From the NCBI RefSeq assembly GCF_000758945.1, contig NZ_JRND01000019.1:18244-82243 (forward strand): DNA of 64,000 nucleotides, in the 5' to 3' direction. Below are positions 51,437-58,818 of the stretch, in pieces; position 1 is the first letter of the stretch; every line of letters begins with the position of its first letter. The stretch comes from Lancefieldella parvula_C (GTDB lineage Bacteria > Actinomycetota > Coriobacteriia > Coriobacteriales > Atopobiaceae). The notes beneath the pieces are model-generated. The model did no database searches. It saw only the letters and a program-made list of their open reading frames with translations, and was not told the origin of the DNA. The position numbers and the translations under genes were made by a program.

Positions 51437-53083
51437 TTAGTCCTCTGGAACGGTGTAATCGGAATTTGATGTATCAATATCGACATCAAAGAAGTGATAA
51501 ATCAAGTTTCCAACCTTAGCGTTCTTGACGTACTTCTTAGCGACAAAAGAGTTCTTTGGCCAGTACAGAGGAAGTGTTGCAAAGTCTGTACGCGTGAGCA
51601 GGTTATCTGCGTCCTTGTAATCCTCTGTTCTCTTGTCCTTGTTAGACTCAGAGCGACCCTCAACAAGAAGCTTGTCAAACTCTGGGTTGTTGTAGAAGGA
51701 AGACTTCTTTGCAGCGTTGGTGCTGTAGAAGTAGGTGTAGAGGTGCTGATCACCGTCAGCAAACAGTGGATACCAACCAAGGGTAGTAATCTGAAGGTTA
51801 CCAGCAGCCCAGTCGGTGTTCCAAACTGCGTTGTCCTCTACCTGGACATCAAGGGTAACGCCAATCTTGCTCCAGTACTCCTGGACAGCAACAAGGAGCT
51901 TCTCGTAAGACTTTCTAACCTTTGCAGAAAGCTTAAGATCAGTGACACCAGCCTCAGCAAGAAGAGACTTAGCCTTCTCTGGATCATACTCAAACGCAGG
52001 AGCGTTCTTGTCGTAACCAGGGGTTGCTGGTGCAAGCCAACCGCTAGCAACGGTACCGTTACCGGAAGCAATGTTGTCAACAAGCTCCTGGCGGTTAATT
52101 GCCAAGGAGAGTGCCTGACGAACCTTAGGATCAGTAAGCTCAAAGCCCTCTTTGAGGTTGAGGTTGATGAAGTTAACACCAAGGGTCTGATATGCGGTGA
52201 TAAGGTCCTTGACGTCAGCATCGCTTGAATACTGCTGATACAGAGAAGATGGAAGATCGCAGAAGTCAATATCGTTGTTCTTGAATGCAAGCAGCTGAGT
52301 GTTGGAATCGTCGTAGTAGTGAATACGAATCTCATCCAGAGCAGGCTTACCATCATGGTAGTCATCAAAGCGCTCGAGAACTACCTCAGTGGTGTCATCG
52401 TTGCTCTTAATCTTGTACTTACCAGTACCAATGAGGTTAGTACCGGTACCCCAATCAGCACCAGCAGCCTCACAAGCCTTCTCTGGGAAGATGCAAGCAT
52501 AGGAAATTCCAAGAACGCTTACAAAGACAATGTAAGGCTCAGAAAGCGTAAAGGTAAAGTGAGTGTCGTCCTGAACAGTCAGGCCCTCAAGCTCAGTAGC
52601 CTTACCAGCAAGCATCTCTGGAGCGCCCTTGATCTTATCAAAGAAGCTGGTAGAGAGAGCCTTGGTCTCTGGCTTAAACATACGCTCAAAGGTGTACTTA
52701 ACGTCCTTTGCAGTCAAAGTAGTACCATCGTGGAACTTAATACCCTCTTTGAGCTCGCACTTAAGGGTGACACCATCAGACTCAAAGGTTGGAATCTCTT
52801 TAAGCAGGCAGGTAACAAGCTCGTTGTCCTCAGTCCAACGGAGCAGGGACTCACAAACAGAGTCTGCAACGCATGCGGACTGGGAGTTGTTTGCACGCTG
52901 CATATCAAGGCCCTGCTTAGAATTTGCAGAACCATAGCGAAGAATCTTCTTCTTATCAGATGTCTGAGTAGTATCAGTAGAAGGAGAGTTGCAGCCAGCC
53001 AGCATCATAGATGCGCCACCACCAGCCGCTACCATACCTGATGCCTTCAAAAAATTACGACGGCTTAGTGAGTTCTCCAGCAT
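51437..53083 (-). CDS. oppA: Oligopeptide-binding lipoprotein OppA (copy 2)
   Basis: A 548-residue family 5 binding protein with a twin-arginine signal (SRRNFLKAS, Arg 8-9) and lipobox MLAGC with Cys 31. The cleft strand CELKEGIKFHDGTTLTAKDV is visible. First gene of the operon oppA-B-C-D-F on the minus strand. Its overall pattern matches the plus-strand binding protein at 45463 (shared FGVNNPK/RYGSANSK-type start and LIGTGKYK/FIGTGAFK segments), suggesting duplication. Confidence 0.93.
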   Translation of the reverse strand: MLENSLSRRNFLKASGMVAAGGGASMMLAGCNSPSTDTTQTSDKKKILRYGSANSKQGLDMQRANNSQSACVADSVCESLLRWTEDNELVTCLLKEIPTFESDGVTLKCELKEGIKFHDGTTLTAKDVKYTFERMFKPETKALSTSFFDKIKGAPEMLAGKATELEGLTVQDDTHFTFTLSEPYIVFVSVLGISYACIFPEKACEAAGADWGTGTNLIGTGKYKIKSNDDTTEVVLERFDDYHDGKPALDEIRIHYYDDSNTQLLAFKNNDIDFCDLPSSLYQQYSSDADVKDLITAYQTLGVNFINLNLKEGFELTDPKVRQALSLAINRQELVDNIASGNGTVASGWLAPATPGYDKNAPAFEYDPEKAKSLLAEAGVTDLKLSAKVRKSYEKLLVAVQEYWSKIGVTLDVQVEDNAVWNTDWAAGNLQITTLGWYPLFADGDQHLYTYFYSTNAAKKSSFYNNPEFDKLLVEGRSESNKDKRTEDYKDADNLLTRTDFATLPLYWPKNSFVAKKYVKNAKVGNLIYHFFDVDIDTSNSDYTVPED

Positions 53084-53325
53084 GTTAACCCTTCTTTCTT
53101 ATTAAAACGATTTATAAGACAACCCTGCTGGGGTTAGATAACTATACAAAACAATTACCAGCATCTACCCATATATACCTAGGATGAAATAGACATGAAA
53201 CATTAAATTGCGCCGATAACAGCAAAATCTATTTACCTGCACTTTTTGTCTAACCATATAGGAATTGCCTATATTGAAACATAAAAATTGTCTAAGCATT
53301 TTTGGACAGTTGTCCATTTTGTCTA
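53084..53325 (-). promoter_or_regulatory. Upstream region of oppA with three TTGTCTA repeats
   Basis: About 240 bases without a gene. TTGTCTA occurs at 53246-53252, 53288-53294 and 53319-53325, and a TGGACA-GT-TGTCCA palindrome lies at 53303-53316. TATAGT on the minus strand near 53140 may be the -10 of oppA. The repeats could be a regulator's binding sites, although they also lie close to the terminator of the next gene. Confidence 0.4.
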
Positions 53326-53364
53326 TAAAAATATTGGCAGGTACCAAAGAGATACCTGCCAATA
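53326..53364 (-). terminator. Terminator of the LPXTG protein gene
   Basis: TATTGGCAGGTA (53332-53343) pairs with TACCTGCCAATA (53353-53364), 12 perfect pairs, followed by TTTTTATAG on the minus strand. Confidence 0.9.
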
Positions 53365-53395
53365 CAAATGTATGTGACAAGAAGAACTTTCTGTC

Positions 53396-55117
53396 TTAGT
53401 GCTTACGCTTCATAAGACCTGCGGCTGTTAAAGCAGCTCCGCCCATAACCATAAGAGGCATTACCAGAAGCTCTTCTCCCGTATTAGGAAGCTGTGCTTT
53501 CTTCTTCTTTGTCTTCTTCTCTTTTACAGGAGAAGCAGGGTTAGAAGGCTCTTCTGGAGCTGGAGTTGGTGCTGGAGTTGGAGTATCAGACTCAACAGTT
53601 AGGGTGACCGTCTTTGCTGCCTCGTAGTCATTACCTGCAGCTGCAGCATTGCCATTGAAGTAATAGTAATAGGTGACGGAATAAGCGCCTGGAGTCTTAG
53701 AAATCTCTTCTGCCTTCTGAGCAACGGTTGCTGCATCCATAGTTGCTGTGTCAAGTACAACTGTACCGCTCTGATCAACAACCTTAACACGAGCGTCAGC
53801 AGAACCAGCAGCAGGGGTAACCTGACCAGCGCTGTGATCAACCATAGCATCAAGGTTATCAAGAATAGTCCAGGAATCCTGATTAGCAGTAATAGTGCTG
53901 TCGTGTGCCGTAACTACCTGCCTGAGCTCTGTATAAAGAGGAGAGATAACGCCGTTGTTAAGATCAAGCTCGTCAGTTGAGTTCTCGGAAGCATTGATGA
54001 CAAGGTTACTGCCTGAGAGAGAAGTGTACGAATACTCCTGATACACATCGTCAGCAAGATCATTATCAACAGCCAGCTGCCAGCCAGGAAGATTGAGGTA
54101 CAGTCCCCTATTGGAATTTCCGGTGTGAACCGAATAGCCATAGTCCCTCATGGCATTCTTAATGTTGGTCAAATCAATGTAGTAAGCACCACCGGTATAC
54201 AGTGCATCATTTTCTGTTGCGCTGTGGCGATCTTCATACAGGATATTGTCAACGTGAATATCACTTGCAGAAATGTTTGGCATGTAATTCCACTCGTCCT
54301 GTGGAATAGCGTAATAGCTGCCGTCAGGCCTAATAATGACGCCAAGATATTTCTTGTTGCTGCTCAGAATGGAATTGTTTGTTCCCTCTTCCAGGACCTG
54401 CCTTGCAAACCTGACTGAAACACGAGGGTTTCCGTAAGAGGTTCTGTGGTCGAGCAGATACTGGGTAAGGCCTACATAGTTAGTGCCATACAGATTAAGA
54501 GATGAACCATTAGTGAGAGTCAGAGGAACAGTAAGTGTAATGGTCTCACCAGCGGCCAGAGTACCAGAAATAGAAACGGAACGCATCTCAGCATTGTCCT
54601 GACCAGCTGCCTGGTATGCGGCATATGCATTAGCTGCAGGCTGAGAACCAGAACCGCCGTTCAGTCCGTTAATGTTCAGGTTAATTGCAGTTGCTGCATT
54701 AGTTGACGAGAAGGTAAATCCAGTTGCACGTAAATCTGGATTTGGGCTAGAGCTGACATAGTATGTAAGTGGCAGCTGCATAATCTCGTTTACAGAAACT
54801 GGAGATGAAGAGATGTTGGTAATCTTTACCACTGCCTGCAGATTCTGATACTTATCAATATCTACAATGGAGCGGTTCATCTGAGTGGTGTCATTATCCT
54901 TATAAGCGTAGTTAGATGTCTGACCAGAAGCATCTGTAAAGTAAATAGAACGCTCAATAAGACCATCTGCACTCACAGATGGAGACACGTTAGTAGTAGT
55001 GCCGTTATAGAACGAATTGTTACTTGCAGCGTATGCAATATTTGGCATAAAGATTAAAGCTGCCAAAAATGCAAACATAACAGCAAGAAAACTGCGGCCC
55101 TGCATCTTTGATGTCAT
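53396..55117 (-). CDS. LPXTG-anchored cell-wall surface protein
   Basis: A 573-residue surface protein. Residues 1-30 are a signal peptide ending AYA. The extracellular part is rich in Ser, Asn, Tyr and Thr; a small Ig/MucBP-like beta region may lie at about 430-515. A Pro/Thr/Glu-rich spacer (TPTPAPTPAPEEP) and a lysine run lead to LPNTG at 543-547, then a hydrophobic stretch and KRKH, a complete sortase signal. The adhesive target is unknown. No sortase gene is nearby, so a housekeeping sortase elsewhere would anchor it. GAGGAGG stands 9 nt before the ATG. Confidence 0.88.
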   Translation of the reverse strand: MTSKMQGRSFLAVMFAFLAALIFMPNIAYAASNNSFYNGTTTNVSPSVSADGLIERSIYFTDASGQTSNYAYKDNDTTQMNRSIVDIDKYQNLQAVVKITNISSSPVSVNEIMQLPLTYYVSSSPNPDLRATGFTFSSTNAATAINLNINGLNGGSGSQPAANAYAAYQAAGQDNAEMRSVSISGTLAAGETITLTVPLTLTNGSSLNLYGTNYVGLTQYLLDHRTSYGNPRVSVRFARQVLEEGTNNSILSSNKKYLGVIIRPDGSYYAIPQDEWNYMPNISASDIHVDNILYEDRHSATENDALYTGGAYYIDLTNIKNAMRDYGYSVHTGNSNRGLYLNLPGWQLAVDNDLADDVYQEYSYTSLSGSNLVINASENSTDELDLNNGVISPLYTELRQVVTAHDSTITANQDSWTILDNLDAMVDHSAGQVTPAAGSADARVKVVDQSGTVVLDTATMDAATVAQKAEEISKTPGAYSVTYYYYFNGNAAAAGNDYEAAKTVTLTVESDTPTPAPTPAPEEPSNPASPVKEKKTKKKKAQLPNTGEELLVMPLMVMGGAALTAAGLMKRKH

Positions 55118-55203
55118 AGGCGTATTCCTCCTCAGAATAAAAACTTAGCAGTGTATTTTCGCATTAACGTACTGCTGAAGGAATGGAGATATTTGTTACT
55201 CAC

Positions 55204-55240
55204 ATAAAAAAAGAGACGCCATCTTTCGATGACGTCTCTT
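55204..55240 (-). terminator. Terminator of rpsA
   Basis: AAGAGACG (55211-55218) pairs with CGTCTCTT (55233-55240), and inner ATC pairs with GAT around TTTC, with a two-by-two internal mismatch. TTTTTTATG follows on the minus strand, 28 nt after the rpsA stop. Confidence 0.85.
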
Positions 55241-55267
55241 GACAATTACTTAGATGCGCAAAGCGTG

Positions 55268-56512
55268 TTACTCTGCAGCCTCTTCGGTTGCCTGTGCATT
55301 AGCCTCAGACTCAACCAGGTGAGCCTCAAGGTCAGCCTCAGCCTCAGCTGCTGCTGCCTCTGCTGCTGCACGCTCCTCCTCTGGAAGTGGAGTGACCTCA
55401 ATGTCAATGCCAAGGGTCTCTGCAGCTGCCTTCATAGACAGGGAGATGCGACGACGGTCAAGATCAATCTCCATGACCTTTACCTGTACAACGTCGCCAA
55501 CCTTGCAGACCTGGGATGGAGCGGTGACGTGCTGCTTAGCCATCTCGGAGATGTGGACGAGGCCCTCAACGCCGTTGCCAAGGTCAACAAATGCACCGAA
55601 GGTAACAAGCTTGGTGACAGTGCCCTCGATGATAGCGTCAACTGGGTACTTGGAAACAAGTACACGCCATGGATCCTCGGAAGTCTGCTTAAGACCAAGG
55701 GAGATACGCTCACGGTTAAGGTCAACGTCGAGAACCTGAACCTCAACCTCCTGGCCAACCTTAACAACCTCAGATGGGTGGTTAACGTGGTTCCAAGAAA
55801 GCTCGGAAATGTGAACCAGGCCGTCAATGCCGCCAAGGTCAACAAATGCACCAAACTCAACGATGGAGGAAACAGTACCCTTGAGCTTCATGCCAACCTG
55901 GAGCTTGCCCAGGATGTCCTGACGCTCTGCCTTACGAGCCTCCTCAAGAACAATACGGCGAGAAAGAACAACGTTGTTGCGGTTGCGATCCATCTCGATA
56001 ACACGAGCCTCAATACGAGTGCCCATGAATGCACCAAGATCCTTGACGCGACGAAGGTCAACAAGGGATGCAGGCAGGAAGCCACGGAGGCCAATGTCAA
56101 GAATCAGGCCGCCCTTAACAACCTCAATAACCTCGCCCTCAACGGTCTCACCGGCGTTGAACTTATCCTCAACTGCTTTCCAAGCACGCTCGTACTCAGC
56201 ACGCTTCTTGGAGAGAACCAGACGGCCCTCTTTGTCCTCTTTCTGGAGAACAAGAGCCTCGACGTCCTCACCCAGGGAGATAATCTCTGCAGGGTTGACG
56301 TCTTTACGAATAGAAAGCTCACGAGCAGGAATAACGCCCTCAGACTTGTAGCCAATGTCTACGAGGACCTCATCACGCTCAATCTTGACGACGGTGCCGT
56401 TGACAAGATCTCCCTCATCAAAGTCGGTGACAGTGCCGTCGATCAGGCTGTTCATTTCCTCATCGGAAATTTCATCCAAAGAGAAGATGGACGAGTTCTG
56501 AATCTCACTCAA
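55268..56512 (-). CDS. rpsA: Ribosomal protein S1
   Basis: A 414-residue RNA-binding protein with four S1 domains at about 33-103, 119-185, 205-275 and 292-361. The last two carry the strong motif GAFVDLGxxxGLVHISE. An acidic, Ala/Glu-rich tail follows. Four domains is the usual actinobacterial number (six in E. coli). It stands alone between terminators, with a 250-nt upstream region. Confidence 0.94.
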   Translation of the reverse strand: MSEIQNSSIFSLDEISDEEMNSLIDGTVTDFDEGDLVNGTVVKIERDEVLVDIGYKSEGVIPARELSIRKDVNPAEIISLGEDVEALVLQKEDKEGRLVLSKKRAEYERAWKAVEDKFNAGETVEGEVIEVVKGGLILDIGLRGFLPASLVDLRRVKDLGAFMGTRIEARVIEMDRNRNNVVLSRRIVLEEARKAERQDILGKLQVGMKLKGTVSSIVEFGAFVDLGGIDGLVHISELSWNHVNHPSEVVKVGQEVEVQVLDVDLNRERISLGLKQTSEDPWRVLVSKYPVDAIIEGTVTKLVTFGAFVDLGNGVEGLVHISEMAKQHVTAPSQVCKVGDVVQVKVMEIDLDRRRISLSMKAAAETLGIDIEVTPLPEEERAAAEAAAAEAEADLEAHLVESEANAQATEEAAE

Positions 56513-56655
56513 AGGTGGACCCCTTCCAAAACGGGGCCCCGGTCAACATGGTTGCTGCCAGAGTGCCAATACGTGGGCTTCTCTACTCGGAAACTTACAT
56601 GCTCTCGGGGGCCAACAGATACAGTGCATAGCTTGACGCCATACGGGCAATAGGA

Positions 56656-56694
56656 TAGCGCTCTTCGGCTGATTAAACAAGCCAAAGAGCGCTA
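56656..56694. other. Stable hairpin between the HMA gene and rpsA
   Basis: TAGCGCTCTT (56656-56665) pairs with AAGAGCGCTA (56685-56694), and inner GGC pairs with GCC. No T-run follows in either direction. It lies 74 nt downstream of the HMA stop and about 140 nt upstream of rpsA, so it may end the HMA transcript or be part of the rpsA leader. Confidence 0.5.
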
Positions 56695-56767
56695 CTTTGC
56701 ACAGCTATTACGCAAGTTTTACAAAATTTCTTCAAAGTTTGTTTCTTGCGAGATGATTTGGTTGTGC

Positions 56768-57160
56768 TTACGCAAGAAGGCGATAACCCTCTTTTTCTAC
56801 GGCAGCTCGATACGCATCAACATCAATGGGATTTTTGCTGAGGATACGTGCCTGGCCACCTGCTAGAGTAACCTGCGCCCATGTTCCCTCAATACTATCG
56901 AGTGCTCGAGTCACATGGTTGACGCAGTTCTGGCAAGTCATACCACCAATCTCAAATGTCTGAACATAAGGGTAATGAGACTCATCTTTGTCTTCTGGAC
57001 CCTCTGCAGCCGCAACTTGCTCTGTGTTACAAGTAGTAACACCTGTTCCTTCATCAGAGCAGCAGCCTTTTTTACCTGCAGCAATTCCGTAAACACGATA
57101 AACCGCAAAACCACAAAGTGCTACAACAGCAAGAATAACAATAATATTGATTGGTGACAT
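56768..57160 (-). CDS. Membrane-anchored heavy-metal-associated (HMA) domain protein
   Basis: A 130-residue protein: one membrane helix (residues 4-24), a short segment with KKGCCSDEG and TTCNTEQ, then an HMA domain (about 66-130) with the metal-binding GMTCQNC. The N-terminal half resembles FeoB-associated Cys-rich proteins. It could act as a copper or other metal chaperone at the membrane. It lies downstream of flavodoxin and DUF3793 on the same strand, 109 nt from flavodoxin. Confidence 0.85.
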   Translation of the reverse strand: MSPINIIVILAVVALCGFAVYRVYGIAAGKKGCCSDEGTGVTTCNTEQVAAAEGPEDKDESHYPYVQTFEIGGMTCQNCVNHVTRALDSIEGTWAQVTLAGGQARILSKNPIDVDAYRAAVEKEGYRLLA

Positions 57161-57269
57161 ACAAACTTCCCTTCTGTTGCTGTTTTACTACCCACCATTT
57201 TATAGATTATTCAAAAAATGATGTTTTTCTCGCCAAAATTTTTAGCAACAGCAAAAATCGTAATGCAGC

Positions 57270-57674
57270 TTAAGCAGAAAGCTTTGTACCAAGGCCGCGA
57301 AGAGCCTCAAGAGCATCGTCATCTGGCTCAAGGTTGCAGATAAAAGTCTCAACAACGTTGACTCCCTCTGCTTCAGCATTCTGCTTCCAAGTCTCCATCC
57401 AGTCACCGGTTCCCCAGTCATAAGAACCAAAGAGAGCGGTTGGCTTCTGGCCAAGCTTGCCTGCGCAGTCATTGAAGAGCTCCTCAAAATCAGGATCAAG
57501 CTCCTCATCACCCATTGCAGGGCAACCAAAAGCAAATGCATCGTACTGATCGCACATATCAGCAGAGAACTCAGAAGACTCAATAGCCTCAGTATCTGCT
57601 GCACTTGCAAGCTCTTTAGCCATTGCCTCAGTATTGCCCGTCATGGACCAATACACAACTGCTACTTTACTCAT
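57270..57674 (-). CDS. Short-chain flavodoxin
   Basis: A 134-residue FMN protein. The phosphate-binding loop is WSMTGNTEAMA (residues 9-19), with FGCPAMGDEELD and FGSYDWGTGDWM around the isoalloxazine. Flavodoxins carry electrons at low potential, often replacing ferredoxin when iron is scarce. It follows the DUF3793 gene by 84 nt, a pairing I know from other anaerobes. Confidence 0.93.
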   Translation of the reverse strand: MSKVAVVYWSMTGNTEAMAKELASAADTEAIESSEFSADMCDQYDAFAFGCPAMGDEELDPDFEELFNDCAGKLGQKPTALFGSYDWGTGDWMETWKQNAEAEGVNVVETFICNLEPDDDALEALRGLGTKLSA

Positions 57675-57758
57675 ACATTTCCTCCTTCTGTGTCCAGGTT
57701 CCCCCTGGAAAACTACACATTACTTTCAATACCTCAACAAGAAATCCAAGTGCACCCC

Positions 57759-58505
57759 TTATGCAACCTGGTATTTCTCGGCATTGCCATACGATGAGAG
57801 AATCTGCGCCAAAGATTCCCCTTGATAAAAACGAAGCTTGCAGTGGTCTTCTGCATCTTTAAGCCGCTCAAGGCGCAGGCGAGTTTCTTCCGTGTTGTCA
57901 TAGACTTTCCAAGCACCAGTAAAGAGCTCAGGCTGGCCGTTCATAAAGCCTTGAACATCTGCAAGTGGATAGCCCAGCACAAGACCAATCTCATGCGGAA
58001 ACGCAGCCTTTCTTGCATGAAAAGCAAAGATTTTTGAGCGCATGCTTTTCATCAACGCTTGCACCGAATCAGTGGAATGGCCAAACGTTGCCAAGAACTC
58101 ACAGTGCTCTGGTTTGGCGAGAATATCCTCAACAAGCTCAGGTCTATACGCAACGAATGACACTTTTCCACCCGAAATAGCAGAAGTAGCAAGCAGCGTT
58201 ACCCCAAACAGAGAGAGCTCGTGTGTAGCGTTACAGAGAAATGCCCTCAGTGTTGGATCGGTGCAGACTAGACTTGTGCAGGAACTGCAAGACTTGTGGG
58301 ACGCAAATGAAAAGAGTGCAGCTGGCTTAACGTAAGCAATAACACCAGCAGCACAGCGAACAAATGTTGTCGCGAAATCGTGACAAAGTTCAGACGTATA
58401 CGCTCTTCCGCTTCCAGCAGAAGCAAGCTTTTTATCCGCGGAATACACACGGGGAGAAGTAACGTCAAAAAGCGATGAATTCTCAAAAGAAGTAAGACAA
58501 TCCAT
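57759..58505 (-). CDS. DUF3793 family protein
   Basis: A 248-residue cytosolic protein of the DUF3793 family, recognised by AAFPHEIGLVLGYPLADVQGF and the later GAWKVYDNTEE. Function is not established; members commonly adjoin flavodoxin or iron-uptake genes. Here a structured leader with a terminator-like stem and a possible pseudoknot over the ribosome site precedes it. SD AAGGGAG lies 10 nt before the ATG. It begins a set DUF3793-flavodoxin-HMA. Confidence 0.8.
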   Translation of the reverse strand: MDCLTSFENSSLFDVTSPRVYSADKKLASAGSGRAYTSELCHDFATTFVRCAAGVIAYVKPAALFSFASHKSCSSCTSLVCTDPTLRAFLCNATHELSLFGVTLLATSAISGGKVSFVAYRPELVEDILAKPEHCEFLATFGHSTDSVQALMKSMRSKIFAFHARKAAFPHEIGLVLGYPLADVQGFMNGQPELFTGAWKVYDNTEETRLRLERLKDAEDHCKLRFYQGESLAQILSSYGNAEKYQVA

Positions 58506-58600
58506 ACCGCACTTGCTCCCTTCTTAAAAATGCGCCGTCGACTAAAAGGGAGCCGACGGCGCCTGGATTCCGGACCCTTGGAGAGGGGAAAGGTTCCGGG
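58506..58600 (-). promoter_or_regulatory. Structured mRNA leader of the DUF3793 gene (candidate attenuator/riboswitch)
   Basis: In the minus-strand RNA, hairpin 1 (58570-58599) pairs CCGGAACCTT with AAGGGTCCGG (one mismatch) around a pyrimidine loop. Hairpin 2 pairs GCGCCGTCG with CGACGGCGC (58532-58562), followed by ATTTTTAAG, a terminator shape. The loop of hairpin 2 contains GCTCCCTT (58546-58553), fully complementary to AAGGGAGC (58515-58522), which includes the Shine-Dalgarno sequence. Loop-SD pairing would make a pseudoknot blocking translation. No known riboswitch class is recognised. Confidence 0.5.
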
Positions 58601-58634
58601 CTGATAAAGCAAATTTGTTAGAACTAGCTCCTGT

Positions 58635-58700
58635 TATATAAAAACCTTAACAAGTTAACCTCTTCTAACTATTTAAAGTGTAAGCCTTAGCTAACTAATT
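58635..58700 (-). promoter_or_regulatory. Candidate promoter and metalloregulator boxes of the DUF3793 operon
   Basis: TATATA on the minus strand (58635-58640) is a likely -10. TTAAC-TT-GTTAA (58647-58658) lies just upstream, between -10 and -35, and resembles boxes of DtxR/MntR-family regulators. TTAGCTAACTAATT (58687-58700) is further upstream; a close match occurs ahead of the P-type ATPase operon. Confidence 0.45.
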
Positions 58701-58733
58701 GCAAGTGAAAACTCAAAATATTTTTACTTTTGA

Positions 58734-58777
58734 CAGAAAAAAGCTCCCGTCTCTTACGAATAAGAAACGGGAGCTTT
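58734..58777 (-). terminator. Terminator of the P-type ATPase operon
   Basis: AAAGCTCCCGT (58740-58750) pairs with ACGGGAGCTTT (58767-58777), continued by CTTA/TAAG around CGAA; TTTTTTCTG follows on the minus strand. It lies 41 nt after the ATPase stop. Confidence 0.92.
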
Positions 58778-58818
58778 AACGTGATCTAAAAAACACTTTG
58801 CTAGCGCACAGGTACGCT

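Noticed and set aside
53396..53620. Tandem Thr-Pro-rich codons in the LPXTG gene as a repeat array
   Set aside because: Only a short imperfect TP-AP spacer typical of wall-anchored proteins; not a CRISPR or a long repeat.
58570..58599. Cobalamin, fluoride or manganese riboswitch in the DUF3793 leader
   Set aside because: The conserved sequence elements of these classes are not present; only generic stems and the loop-SD complementarity can be seen.
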